From positions 82,797 to 146,796 of the forward strand of contig JAMFRP010000014.1 of assembly GCA_026224775.1 (NCBI GenBank): a DNA stretch of 64,000 bases, in the 5' to 3' direction. The stretch comes from Bacteroidota bacterium. GTDB lineage: Bacteria > Bacteroidota > Bacteroidia > Sphingobacteriales > Sphingobacteriaceae. The translations under genes and the position numbers were made by a program. How positions within the stretch are numbered: the stretch's first letter is position 1; each line of letters opens with the position of its first letter. Under the pieces are notes generated by a model, which saw nothing but the letters and a program-made list of their open reading frames with translations, was not told the DNA's origin and did not search any database. Shown here piece after piece: positions 16,263 through 25,776 of the stretch.

Positions 16263-17228
16263 TTAAATTACGATTACTAATCGTTTACCACTGGGGATTT
16301 CTTTGTGCCATACGGCTTCAATATCGCTTAGGTTGGCCGTTTCTGTATCGATCTTCAGTTTTCCATCAGCGGCTAATTGCAGCATCTCCGGCAATAGCTC
16401 AGTAAAAAGCTTATTCATAGTTTCGGCATCCAAACTACCAAGCCCCGAGCCTGAAATTTCAATATCAGAGCTTCTTAATGTTCCTGATGATAATTGGATT
16501 TTATCCCCTGCCATACCACCCACAGTAACATATTTTACTTTGTGAGTTGTACCGCCGGTACCCCCTAAGGCTGAAAGAACTAACTCGGCAGGATGTCCCC
16601 ACACATAATCCACCACCGAATCAATCGGCGTAGTTTTATGAATTTCTTTAATCTTATTTATAATCTGCTCATCCTCTTGTTTAAGCGAGATCGCTTCATC
16701 TGCCCCCACCGTAAGCAGATGATTTAAAGCATCTGCATTTCTACCGGTAACAATGACTTTTTTTGCACCGTAATGTTTGGCTATTTGTACCGCGACCAAC
16801 CCGGTAACGCCGGTAGCGCCATTAATCAATACCACATCGCCCGTTTTTACATTAGCTCTGAAATGAAGTGCAGCTCCGGCTCCCATCACTGCATTAGGCA
16901 AAGCCGCAGCGGTTACATCATCTACTCCATTCGGGAGTTTAACTATTTTGTTTTTATCGATTAACGCCTTTTCAGCTATCATACCAGATACACCAAAACC
17001 ATAAACCCGCGTACCATCAGTCAATACACCTACCCCGTCCACGCCTGCCACTTTTGGTTCTGTACTACCGCCACTCGAATAGTGGTGACCGCTAACTATA
17101 CCTTTATCCAAATTTTTAACCGCAGCCGCTTTAACTGTGATTACTACTTGATTTTCGTTTTGTGGAACAGGTTCTGCAAAATCTAAATATTTAGGCGTTT
17201 GGCCCGGGGTATATACTGCTGCTTTCAT
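16263..17228 (-). CDS. Zinc-free MDR-family NADPH:quinone-oxidoreductase-like protein
   Basis: Medium-chain dehydrogenase/reductase of the quinone oxidoreductase type, using NAD(P)H. The 321 residues start MKAAVYTPGQTPKYLDF, with a GroES-like N-terminal domain and a Rossmann domain carrying VLINGATGVTGLVAVQIAKHYG. No catalytic zinc-binding cysteine set is seen. The ATG at 17228 is chosen because the longer frame from 17342 would pass through the terminator at 17304-17337. The substrate is unknown. Confidence 0.85.
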   Translation of the reverse strand: MKAAVYTPGQTPKYLDFAEPVPQNENQVVITVKAAAVKNLDKGIVSGHHYSSGGSTEPKVAGVDGVGVLTDGTRVYGFGVSGMIAEKALIDKNKIVKLPNGVDDVTAAALPNAVMGAGAALHFRANVKTGDVVLINGATGVTGLVAVQIAKHYGAKKVIVTGRNADALNHLLTVGADEAISLKQEDEQIINKIKEIHKTTPIDSVVDYVWGHPAELVLSALGGTGGTTHKVKYVTVGGMAGDKIQLSSGTLRSSDIEISGSGLGSLDAETMNKLFTELLPEMLQLAADGKLKIDTETANLSDIEAVWHKEIPSGKRLVIVI

Positions 17229-17303
17229 AGGTTTTATATTTAATGATACATCAACAATCAAAGGAAAACAATTGTTATCGCTTCTATCTAAAAATAAGAC
17301 AAT

Positions 17304-17337
17304 AAAAAAGCGAAGAGCATTACTACTCTTCGCTTTT
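17304..17337 (-). terminator. Terminator after the glutathione peroxidase gene
   Basis: AAAAGCGAAGAG and CTCTTCGCTTTT form a perfect 12-bp stem with an 8-base loop. On the minus strand it is followed by a T run. It separates the peroxidase gene from the MDR gene. Confidence 0.8.
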
Positions 17338-17370
17338 ATCATTGGCTATACTAGCCTAATATCTTTATGC

Positions 17371-17883
17371 TTACAAATATTTTGTAAGCTCGGGAGACAT
17401 TGGGGTTACTGGTGAGCGGAAACGGTGGATTAATTTGCCGTTCTCATCGATCAGGAATTTTTCAAAATTCCATTTTATTTCGCCTGTAAAATCAGGGTTT
17501 GGTGCTTCAGTTAGATATTTAAATATCGGGGCGATATCGTCACCCTTAACACTTACTTTTTCGCTAAGCGGGAAAGTTACACCAAAGCGTTTTTCGCAAA
17601 AGGTCTTAATTTCTGAATTTGTACCCGGATCCTGGTTAGCAAAATTGTTTGCAGGGAAACCGACAACCACAACTTTGTCCTTGTAAGTATCGGCAAGCTT
17701 TTGCAATTCAGCATATTGTGGGGTATAACCACATTTTGAGGCAGTATTTACGATCAAAATCTTTTTGCCTTTATATTGGGCTAAAGAAAAGTTCTGTCCG
17801 TCAATATCTTTTAATTTGAAGGTATACAATTCGCTGCTGCTGCTAATAAACATAAAAGCGAATATGAATGCTAATGTTTTCAT
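17371..17883 (-). CDS. Glutathione-peroxidase-family thiol peroxidase
   Basis: Reduces hydroperoxides, probably with thioredoxin. The 170 residues begin with a hydrophobic signal-like segment (1-18), then TASKCGYTPQYAEL with the peroxidatic cysteine (Cys51) and EIKWNFEKFL with the tryptophan-asparagine pair (138-139). The GFPCNQF motif reads GFPANNF, so the catalytic glutamine is asparagine at 80 and the neighbouring cysteine is alanine. Cys96 in KTFCEKRF sits where the resolving cysteine of thioredoxin-type enzymes lies. The signal suggests export. Confidence 0.88.
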   Translation of the reverse strand: MKTLAFIFAFMFISSSSELYTFKLKDIDGQNFSLAQYKGKKILIVNTASKCGYTPQYAELQKLADTYKDKVVVVGFPANNFANQDPGTNSEIKTFCEKRFGVTFPLSEKVSVKGDDIAPIFKYLTEAPNPDFTGEIKWNFEKFLIDENGKLIHRFRSPVTPMSPELTKYL

Positions 17884-17918
17884 GATAATAATGCGTTTGA
17901 GAGATTTATGCGATAAAA

Positions 17919-18350
17919 TTAGCCAATAAAAGCTCGCTTATTTAAATAGAAATCCTCTTTTTGTGTCATTTTTTGCTTGTCGGCAGGCGATTTGTCCTTA
18001 TAGCCCAACAAATGCAGTGCGCCATGAATTATTACACGGTGAAGTTCGGTGGTTTCAGTAACATTAAACTTTATCGCGTTTTCGCGGATGCGTTCTATCG
18101 AAATAAAAATATCGCTTACAATCTTGCCTTCTTCTTCAGAGTTGTCAAAGGTTACAATATCGGTATAAGTATCATGATCGAGATATTGCTTGTTGATTTC
18201 CAGCAGATAAGCGTCGGAACAAAAAATATAATTAAGCTCCTTTAGTTTGAAGCCTTCGGAAATGATGGTATCGGTTATCCATTGCCTTACCTTGGCTTTA
18301 TCTTTTAGCGTGAAGCTGATGTCCTCCTCAAAAAAACTAATAGCTGGCAT
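17919..18350 (-). CDS. ybeY: Endoribonuclease YbeY (rRNA maturation)
   Basis: Metal-dependent endoribonuclease needed for 16S rRNA 3' processing and ribosome quality control. The 143 residues contain the zinc motif HGALHLLGYKDKS; the third ligand, usually histidine in GYDH, falls on the KDKS stretch, a variant common in Bacteroidota. Its start codon adjoins the stop of the anti-sigma-type gene at 18350, so it is the last gene of a three-gene operon. Confidence 0.93.
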   Translation of the reverse strand: MPAISFFEEDISFTLKDKAKVRQWITDTIISEGFKLKELNYIFCSDAYLLEINKQYLDHDTYTDIVTFDNSEEEGKIVSDIFISIERIRENAIKFNVTETTELHRVIIHGALHLLGYKDKSPADKQKMTQKEDFYLNKRAFIG

Positions 18351-18772
18351 TATATTTTAAAATGCAGTTCAACTTCGTTACCAGATGTATTAAATATGCA
18401 CTGATCGGCAAGGTGTTTCATAATGAATACACCACGCCCTGTAAGGCTTTCCAGGTTTTCAGGCGCGGTTGGATCAGCAAGGTGTACGTAGTCGAAACCA
18501 GGTCCTTCGTCGGTTACCGTCCAAATAATACGTTTACCATCAACTTCGGCATTTATAATAACTTTCTTAGCGGGGTCCATTTTATTACCGTGCTTAATCG
18601 CGTTAATTAACGCTTCGTTTAAGCAGGTCATCATATTGGCAAAGGTATCTTCACTGACATTGTAGGCATCAGATAAATTTTCTATCAATAATTCTAGTTG
18701 CGTTATGCTTTCCTCTTTTGAGGGTAATTGTAACGTATATAGTTTTGCTGCCTTAACGTTTGCCTCTTCCAT
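18350..18772 (-). CDS. Anti-sigma-factor-type serine kinase/HATPase (RsbW-like)
   Basis: A stand-alone GHKL ATPase of about 140 residues with the N-box CLNEALINAIKHGNKMDP and the G1/G2 motifs DEGPGFD and GRGVFIMKHLAD. Such proteins bind or phosphorylate anti-anti-sigma factors. I chose the ATG at 18772 (MEEANVKAAK), one base beyond the stop of the DUF4175 gene; an ATG at 18784 (MPNSMEEA) overlaps that gene by 11 bases and is equally possible. No partner sigma factor or antagonist is in the window. Confidence 0.88.
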   Translation of the reverse strand: MEEANVKAAKLYTLQLPSKEESITQLELLIENLSDAYNVSEDTFANMMTCLNEALINAIKHGNKMDPAKKVIINAEVDGKRIIWTVTDEGPGFDYVHLADPTAPENLESLTGRGVFIMKHLADQCIFNTSGNEVELHFKI

Positions 18773-18773
18773 A

Positions 18774-21700
18774 CTATTTGGCATTGATTTGATCAAAGTA
18801 AATGTTGATTTTCTGTTTGTAATATAAATTAAGCGCCGGGGATTCTGTTTTGATCTGCTCTGTTTGTTTAGCCTTGACCTGCTGATAATCCTGCAATGCT
18901 TTAATATATCCGGGAGGCATATCCTTACCCGTATTACTTTCTCTTTTCTGATCCTGATCACGCTGTTGTTCAGCCTTTTCGGCTTCTAATAAACGCGTTT
19001 GGATCTGTTCCTGTCTTTTTAATGCCTCATCGGTAATACGCTTGTTTACGAGATCCCGCTCGTTTTGTTCCATTTGTTGCGAAATTTTATCAAGATTGCC
19101 CAAACCCTTGGTTCCATCCTTATTATCTTCCTGGTTAATTTGCTGTAAGGTTTCACGTATCATTTGCTGTTCACGTGCCATACGAGCTAATTGTTCACTC
19201 ATTGAGCCACCCTGACCTTGTTTTTGACCAGATTGCCCCTGTTTGCCTTCTTTTTGCATCTGCTCACGAGCTTTTTGCATATTTTGGTTAAGCTGCTGCT
19301 GCATTTTGGCTAATTCGCCCAGTGTTTGCTGTTTTGATTTGCCTTTACCCGAGCCATTCCTGGCTTTTTGCAATTGTTCGAGCGCTTCACTCAACATTAG
19401 TGCCAAATTATTCATAGCCGTCATCGAATATTGTTGGTTACTCCCGGCTTCGGCTATTTGCCTGTCGCCTAACTTTTGCAATGCCAGGTCAATATGATCA
19501 TTTATACTGGCAATTTGTTTATTAACTGTAGATTGTATTTGTGGCACACGGCGACTTATCGCATACAGACTATCTTCGGCGGTTTTTAAATTATCTTTAA
19601 TGTCCTTTTGCTTTTGGGCTAGCGTAATATAATTAGGGTCGGTAGTGTTTGTTGTTTTGAATGTTTGCATTACCGATTCTTGCTCAAATGAACTATTTAC
19701 GAGGTTTTTTAGTAATTGACGCAATTGCTGAATGTCAATTGTACTCTGGTTATTTTCCCCTTCCTGATCCTGCTGCTTCATTTTATCAGCCATTTGCTGC
19801 ATTTGCTTAGCTGCCTGCTGTTGCGATTGCGATGCTTTTTGACCGTCATTCTTTTTCAAATCATCACTACTCTGCTGCATTTGCTGGTCGATACTTTTTT
19901 CCTCTTTTTCCGGATTTTCAAAATCCATTTTCCGGTCGTTTTGCTCGTTCTCTTTATTCAGCTCATCCAATGATTTTTTCACTTCCTGAAAATCATCATT
20001 CAACTTTTGCTGTTGTTGCTGTGCCGCCTGGGGGGTAGCGGTTGGCTGTTTTGTTTGATCAGCTAATTTTTGTTGTTGCTGTGCCAATTGGTTCAACTGT
20101 TTAATGTTTTGATCCAATTTTTGGTCGAAAGCAAGCTTTTTGTAAAGCTCCAACATCCTATCTAACTCTTTTTTGAGCGATTTGTTATCTGATTGCATTT
20201 TTGAGAGATCTTCCCGGGTAGCATCTTTCTGATCTTGCTGCAATAGTTGTTGCAGATTTTGAAGCAGTTGCTGTGTTTTTGGATCGAGTACGTTGTTAAA
20301 TAACTTTTCCATTTCCTTTTGCTTTTCGGTTATGGATGGGTCCTGCTGGAGGTTTTCCTGACGGTTAAATTCATTTTTATGATTTTCGTCCTGTATTTGC
20401 TTTACCAGGTCGTCCAGATCTTTCTTCTTTTGCATCAGATCGGTTATTTGTTTCTTTTCATCAAAAGAGAGGTTGTTTTTATTCAGTAACAGCTCATTCA
20501 GCTTTTGCGATTCGCGCTCAACCTGCCCGGCAAGTTTAATTGCCGACTGCATTTTTTGTTTTACCGCCTCGGTGCCCGTGTTTAACTGCTTGTTGATTTC
20601 GGTAGCATCGGGCATATTTAGAGTATGCTCTGCAGAGCGCACTTTCTTAGGACCATTTACCGCATCGTTATCAGCAACTTCAAAGTAATAGGTTACCTGT
20701 TCGCCGTCGCCGGGCTTAATGCCTATCTCCTTCAGGTTCCAGTAGTAGAAAAAATCAGATTGTGTTTGGTTCAGATCAGCCTTTATCACTTTTGAAAACA
20801 CGTGCGCGTTTTTATCTGAGCCTATCTTATAATAAAACACCAATGACGAAAACCCGTGATCGTCTTGTATCTTACCATTAAAATAAATAGCCTTGGTGCT
20901 TACTGAATCCGGCTTCTCTTCTACATTGATGGTCGGTGGTTCATCGGCAACAACGGTAATGCGGTAACTTGCCGAATCGCTATTTTTCACCAGTGTATTT
21001 AAAGGGTTAATTTTATAGGCGGTATTTTTAATTATTCGTTCGCGATGCTCAAAAACATCGTTTTTAGCAGGATTAAGCAATTGAGTTCTATCACCCAAAG
21101 AAAAATACAAACCGGTAGCATTTTGTGTATGAAAAGCCCAGTTAACGTTTGTTCCTGCCGGAATAGTTAAATCGCCGGCATTGGATATTGTTTCATTTTT
21201 TTTGTGGAGATAGGCGGGATAGCTCAACTCCACATCAAAATGCAATAACGACGGGCGCAGGTTAACCTTTATTTGATACCGCATGGATGTAACTCCGTTT
21301 GCCGTTAACCTGAAAACCTGGTTTTGTTGAAGGTTAGATAACACGTAATGAAAACTGGAAATATTTTCTTTATCCAGTTTAAATGTATTACCGGCCGTCT
21401 CTATATAAACATCTGCCGGGAACTTGTCGCCGGTTAACTTTAGGTCAAGCTTGAAATCCTGGCCCTGAACAGCCGATAAGGATCGATTTTGAACCACAAA
21501 CTGAAATGGCGATACAGGTGCGAAATATTCATTATGCCTGATGAGCCTTTTGGTGCTTTCGGTAAGGATTGATGGCGCGGCAAGCGCGATCACACAAATA
21601 ACAGCAATCGGGGTAATGATCCATTTTAAATACTTGTTGTTTTCGCGGATGTTGATTGCCGAAGGGAAACTAACAGGCTTTAACTGTTCTATTTTTTGGT

Positions 21701-22106
21701 CGATACTGGCTTCAATCAGGGCCCGATGTTTTTCATCGTCGATGGCTTGCTTCTTTAACTGGAGTGTATTGAGCAATTTATCGTTAACGCTGTTAAAATG
21801 CTTGCCTATGATTTCGGCGGCCTCATCATGCGTAAGGTTCTTACTTAACTTCAACCAGGCAAACAAGGAGGGGATTACCAACCAAACAATAAGCCCTAAA
21901 TTCAGCAGAATAAAAGCATAAAAAAGAATGGTGCGAAAAGCTGTATTGAAATTGCCAAAGTATTCGCTTAGCGTGATAACAACATATGCCGAAAACAAAC
22001 CCGCGCCTAAAAATATCAATCCCCGTAAAAGATTATTTAAATAATACTTACGGATGAAGGTATTGATCTTGCTGATTAAAAGCTCATAGTTTTCGGTAGC
22101 GTTCAT
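18774..22106 (-). CDS. DUF4175-family giant membrane-anchored coiled-coil protein
   Basis: The 1110 residues have two N-terminal membrane helices (about 25-45 and 55-75), a third near 160-180, a beta-rich extracytoplasmic half (about 190-500), and a long glutamine- and lysine-rich region (about 510-1050) of heptad-like helices with tracts such as QLNQLAQQQQKLADQTK. The layout matches the uncharacterised DUF4175 family of Bacteroidota. It heads an operon with the RsbW-like ATPase and ybeY. Function unknown; an envelope stress or structural role is guesswork. Confidence 0.85.
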   Translation of the reverse strand: MNATENYELLISKINTFIRKYYLNNLLRGLIFLGAGLFSAYVVITLSEYFGNFNTAFRTILFYAFILLNLGLIVWLVIPSLFAWLKLSKNLTHDEAAEIIGKHFNSVNDKLLNTLQLKKQAIDDEKHRALIEASIDQKIEQLKPVSFPSAINIRENNKYLKWIITPIAVICVIALAAPSILTESTKRLIRHNEYFAPVSPFQFVVQNRSLSAVQGQDFKLDLKLTGDKFPADVYIETAGNTFKLDKENISSFHYVLSNLQQNQVFRLTANGVTSMRYQIKVNLRPSLLHFDVELSYPAYLHKKNETISNAGDLTIPAGTNVNWAFHTQNATGLYFSLGDRTQLLNPAKNDVFEHRERIIKNTAYKINPLNTLVKNSDSASYRITVVADEPPTINVEEKPDSVSTKAIYFNGKIQDDHGFSSLVFYYKIGSDKNAHVFSKVIKADLNQTQSDFFYYWNLKEIGIKPGDGEQVTYYFEVADNDAVNGPKKVRSAEHTLNMPDATEINKQLNTGTEAVKQKMQSAIKLAGQVERESQKLNELLLNKNNLSFDEKKQITDLMQKKKDLDDLVKQIQDENHKNEFNRQENLQQDPSITEKQKEMEKLFNNVLDPKTQQLLQNLQQLLQQDQKDATREDLSKMQSDNKSLKKELDRMLELYKKLAFDQKLDQNIKQLNQLAQQQQKLADQTKQPTATPQAAQQQQQKLNDDFQEVKKSLDELNKENEQNDRKMDFENPEKEEKSIDQQMQQSSDDLKKNDGQKASQSQQQAAKQMQQMADKMKQQDQEGENNQSTIDIQQLRQLLKNLVNSSFEQESVMQTFKTTNTTDPNYITLAQKQKDIKDNLKTAEDSLYAISRRVPQIQSTVNKQIASINDHIDLALQKLGDRQIAEAGSNQQYSMTAMNNLALMLSEALEQLQKARNGSGKGKSKQQTLGELAKMQQQLNQNMQKAREQMQKEGKQGQSGQKQGQGGSMSEQLARMAREQQMIRETLQQINQEDNKDGTKGLGNLDKISQQMEQNERDLVNKRITDEALKRQEQIQTRLLEAEKAEQQRDQDQKRESNTGKDMPPGYIKALQDYQQVKAKQTEQIKTESPALNLYYKQKINIYFDQINAK

Positions 22107-22258
22107 TTGGCAGCATTTGTTCCTGATATCCTATTAACGCCTGTTAGCAGTGTATCAGGGTGTTCAAGATAAAGAAATAATATTTACCCTTAAAAACATT
22201 TTGAATTTATATAACATTAAGATGATAAGTGATTATTGTGTGCTTAGCAAAATCATTG

Positions 22259-22287
22259 TATATTTGTAAGGTAAACTTATTAGTTTA
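22259..22287 (+). promoter_or_regulatory. marR promoter and candidate operator
   Basis: TATATTTG (22259-22266) is a -7 element. Just downstream the 16-bp palindrome TAAACT-TATT-AGTTTA (22272-22287) sits in the leader before the ATG at 22298, where MarR-type autorepressors commonly bind. Confidence 0.55.
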
Positions 22288-22297
22288 ATTTATTAAA

Positions 22298-22735
22298 ATG
22301 AGCGCTAAAGATCTTCAGTTTGCTTCAGACCTGCGTACAGTTGTAACACGACTGGTAAAAAAGCTACGTAAAAAATCAATTACAGGGCAACAGCTTTCGC
22401 TTACCGAACGCTCTACATTGTCGTTACTATTATCCAGCGAAAATGGCATGCTGCCCAGCGAGCTTGCTGCTTTGGAAAAAATAACGAATCAATCCATGTC
22501 GCAAATATTGAGTGGATTTTTAGAGAAAGGATTTATTACGCGCACAAGTTCGGAAACGGATAAACGCAAAGCGATCATTTCTTTAACCGAAAAGGGCAAG
22601 GCGTTAATTTTACAGGTGCTTAGTGAAAGGGATGAGTGGTTAAATGAGGCATTACGCGAAACCTGTACTGAAGAAGAAAAAGAACTCATTAAAAAAGCAC
22701 TGGGGCCATTAACCAAGCTGGTTGATTTTGAGTAA
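22298..22735 (+). CDS. MarR-family transcriptional regulator
   Basis: The 145-residue winged-helix regulator has the recognition region GMLPSELAALEKITNQSMSQILSGFLEKGFITR and the wing TSSETDKRKAIISLTEKGKAL, both typical of MarR. The MFS exporter gene follows 37 bases later on the same strand, so the pair is probably co-transcribed and the regulator responds to a compound the exporter removes. Confidence 0.92.
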   Translation: MSAKDLQFASDLRTVVTRLVKKLRKKSITGQQLSLTERSTLSLLLSSENGMLPSELAALEKITNQSMSQILSGFLEKGFITRTSSETDKRKAIISLTEKGKALILQVLSERDEWLNEALRETCTEEEKELIKKALGPLTKLVDFE

Positions 22736-22772
22736 AGAACAGATTTAATAATTTTTTAGAAGAGGGTGATAA

Positions 22773-24041
22773 ATGAACATAAGCACATTCAGGGCATTTA
22801 AAAGCAGGAATTACAGGTTATATTTTAGTGGTCAATCGGTATCATTAATAGGTACATGGATGCAGAAGACGGCGGTAAGCTGGGTTATTTACACGCTCAC
22901 CCACTCTACCCTTATGTTAGGGGTTACACTTTTTGCCAGTCAGTTCCCTTCGTTTTTATTTTCGCTGTATGGTGGTGTGGTATCCGACAGGTATAACCGA
23001 TATAAGGTTTTGCTCACCACACAAGTACTGTCATTAGTGCAAGCGGTTTTGTTAGCGGTTTTGATATTATTGAAGCATTACGAGGTATGGGAAATACTTT
23101 CGCTAAGCGTAGTTTTAGGTGTTATCAATGCATTTGACGTACCGGCCAGGCAATCACTGGTTTATGAAATGATTGATGATAAAGATGATCTTCCGAATGC
23201 ACTGGCGTTAAACTCCTCTATGGTAAATCTTTCCAGATTAATCGGCCCGGGCATCGCGGGTATAATTTTAGAAAAGATAGGTGACGGTGCCTGTTTCTTA
23301 TTAAATGCCTTAAGTTTTGTGGCCGTAATAACCTCTTTATTAATGATGAGGCTGCCAAAATATATAAGCAAACCGCATACAAAAAATGTGTTTGGCGAAC
23401 TTAAAGAAGGTTACAGCTATATCAGGCGCACACCGGAAATATTATTTGTAATTATTATGCTGATGTTCATCAGCTTATTTGTGTTGCCATACAGTACGCT
23501 TATCCCTTTTTATGCCAGGGATGTATTTCATGGCACGGCGTCAACCTTTGGTATAATTGACAGCTTTATTGGGCTTGGCGCTTTTTCGGGTGCTATATTT
23601 TTAGCTTCGATAAAACCGGGGCATAACCTTAAGAAAATACTCGCTATAAATACCCTGGTATTTGGCGCGGGGTTGGTTTTATTTTCGCACGAGAATCATT
23701 ATATACTCGCATTGCTATTCTCGGCGCTGGCAGGTTTTGGTATGATGTCGCAAATCACTATCAGCAACACATTACTACAAACCACTGCCGATGTAAAAAT
23801 GCGTGGCAGGGTGATCAGCTTTTACGCGATGGCCTTTTTCGGAATGCAGCCTTTGGGCGGTTTGATCATTGGTTATGTATCTAAAATAATCGGCACAAAA
23901 AACACCATGTTAGGCGAAGGCGTTATTGCTTTGATAATTGGCCTGGTACATTTTATGTTTTTACGCAGAGCCCGATTAAAAACAAAGCGAACTCCAATTA
24001 TTGAGCTATCGGCAGCAGATTCGGAACATATTCCTGCTTAA
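22773..24041 (+). CDS. MFS exporter of the DHA3/EntS type
   Basis: The 422 residues have 12 predicted helices. The start NISTFRAFKSRNYRLYFSGQSVSLIGTWMQKTA is the hallmark opening of the EntS/DHA3 exporter group, and GGVVSDRYNRYKVLL is motif A. It follows marR closely. Exporters of this group move siderophores, macrolides or other small molecules; the substrate here is unknown. Confidence 0.9.
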   Translation: MNISTFRAFKSRNYRLYFSGQSVSLIGTWMQKTAVSWVIYTLTHSTLMLGVTLFASQFPSFLFSLYGGVVSDRYNRYKVLLTTQVLSLVQAVLLAVLILLKHYEVWEILSLSVVLGVINAFDVPARQSLVYEMIDDKDDLPNALALNSSMVNLSRLIGPGIAGIILEKIGDGACFLLNALSFVAVITSLLMMRLPKYISKPHTKNVFGELKEGYSYIRRTPEILFVIIMLMFISLFVLPYSTLIPFYARDVFHGTASTFGIIDSFIGLGAFSGAIFLASIKPGHNLKKILAINTLVFGAGLVLFSHENHYILALLFSALAGFGMMSQITISNTLLQTTADVKMRGRVISFYAMAFFGMQPLGGLIIGYVSKIIGTKNTMLGEGVIALIIGLVHFMFLRRARLKTKRTPIIELSAADSEHIPA

Positions 24042-24225
24042 GTTTTTTTTACACGGGCGGGGTGTCATTAAAACTTTAGATCGCCTTAGCCTTAACTAAG
24101 CATGCGATGGCCTTACTATTCGCCTCCGGTAAAAATGCTGATGTATAGCATTGAATGAGCTAACAATATTTATATTGCATCACAATTTATAGCCAATTAT
24201 AAATCAGCCAGAAATAAAATCTGTT

Positions 24226-25497
24226 ATGCAAAACATTAAAACAAGTAAACTATTTGTCGCTAGTTGTTTATCATTATTAGTAACCTCCTTATCATTTGGC
24301 ATCAGGGCCGGTATTATGGGACAACTGGGCACGCAATTTGATTTGAACGCGGGCGAATTATCAACCATTACCGCTACCGCTTTTTGGGGGTTTCCACTGG
24401 CGGTAGTAATTGGTGGCTTTATTGTTGACCTGATTGGCATGAAACGATTGCTGGTAATGGCGTTTATTTTTCACCTGTTAGGTATAGTGCTTACCATTTT
24501 TGCACAAGGATATTGGACGCTCTTTTTCTCGACATTGTTAATTGGGATTGCTAACGGAACAGTTGAAGCTGCGTGCAACCCACTAGTAACAGCCTTATAT
24601 CCTCAAAATAAAACTACACGGCTTAATTATTTTCACCTTTGGTTTCCGGGAGGCATTGTTTTAGGATCGTTACTTGTACTGTTACTTAGCCACATTGGCT
24701 TAAACTGGCAGGTACAGGTTGGTGTAATGCTTATACCTACAGCTATTTATGGCTACCTGTTCTCAAAATTAGACTTCCCGGTTACGGAGCGCGTTTCCGC
24801 AGGCTTTACCACTGCCGATATGTATAAAGGGGTGCTTACTCCGCTTTATCTTTTTATGTTGGTTTGTATGTTCGGCACTGCTATTACCGAGTTGTTTACC
24901 AACCAATGGACAGGCGTGCTATTTAAAACGGTAACCGACAATGCCCTTTTAATACTCACTTTTGTAGCTACCATACAGGTAATATGCCGCGCATTTGCAG
25001 GGCCTATAGTACATAAGCTGGCGCCTCAGGGCGTGTTGCTTATATCAACCATACTGTCGGCATTAGGCATTTACCTGCTGATAAACCTACATGGCGAGTC
25101 TATATTTTTTGCAGCAGTAGTATTTGGCCTGGGTGTAGCCTTCTTTTGGCCATGTATGATAGGTTTTGTAGCTGAGAATATTCCCCAATCGGGTGCATTA
25201 GGCATAAACCTACTTGGCGGCGGCGGCATGCTTGCGGTATCATTTTATACCATTTACATGGGTGGCTTTTATGACAGGCACACCGTGCAACATTTGGTAA
25301 CAGGTGCAGTATTAGATACCTATCAAAAGGCAGCTACCGGCACACCAATGGCCAACGAGCTTGCACATGCACAAAGCCTGGCCGGATTTGATGTATTGCA
25401 TGTTACCTTGATCATCCCGGCAGTACTGATTATTGCTTTTGCCGGATTGGTGTTTTATATGAAGGCCAATCGCAAAAAAGCAGTGGCAGCAAATTAA
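24226..25497 (+). CDS. MFS transporter (sugar-type, FucP-like hydrophobic pattern)
   Basis: The 423 residues show 12 hydrophobic helices. SFGIRAGIMGQLGTQFDLNAGELS is followed by a helix with FWGFPLAVVIGGFIVDLIGMKRLLV (motif A variant). The conserved VEAACNPLVTALYP segment resembles the FucP/NNP-like branch. The 184-base gap upstream contains a possible hairpin, ATCGC...GCGAT near 24082-24110, of unknown meaning. Separate expression from the marR unit is likely. Substrate unknown. Confidence 0.82.
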   Translation: MQNIKTSKLFVASCLSLLVTSLSFGIRAGIMGQLGTQFDLNAGELSTITATAFWGFPLAVVIGGFIVDLIGMKRLLVMAFIFHLLGIVLTIFAQGYWTLFFSTLLIGIANGTVEAACNPLVTALYPQNKTTRLNYFHLWFPGGIVLGSLLVLLLSHIGLNWQVQVGVMLIPTAIYGYLFSKLDFPVTERVSAGFTTADMYKGVLTPLYLFMLVCMFGTAITELFTNQWTGVLFKTVTDNALLILTFVATIQVICRAFAGPIVHKLAPQGVLLISTILSALGIYLLINLHGESIFFAAVVFGLGVAFFWPCMIGFVAENIPQSGALGINLLGGGGMLAVSFYTIYMGGFYDRHTVQHLVTGAVLDTYQKAATGTPMANELAHAQSLAGFDVLHVTLIIPAVLIIAFAGLVFYMKANRKKAVAAN

Positions 25498-25776
25498 AAA
25501 TTTTAAAGAGTAGCTTTATACAACCAGGCTACCGAAATAGCTTATGATCTATTGATAATAGACCATTCAAAAACAACGAAAATTATTAGCAATCGCAAGT
25601 TGATTTGTAATATTTTTGCTAGACAGGGTTAAAAGCCATCAGGAATGTTTCGCTTTGTGCTAAATGTATAGTTTACATAAAACAAGGGCGTTATATTATT
25701 GGTTATTTATGTGGTTTCCTAAGAAAAGTTGTTTCTTCGGAAAGTTATCTATAGATTCACATACTACTTGTGTAAA

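Noticed and set aside
17229..17342. N-terminal extension of the MDR oxidoreductase gene
   Set aside because: It includes the terminator stem of the upstream peroxidase gene. The normal MDR start MKAAVYTP is at 17228.
18785..18961. Long N-terminal extension of the RsbW-like gene
   Set aside because: It lies inside the end of the DUF4175 gene in another frame and is arginine-rich without domain similarity.
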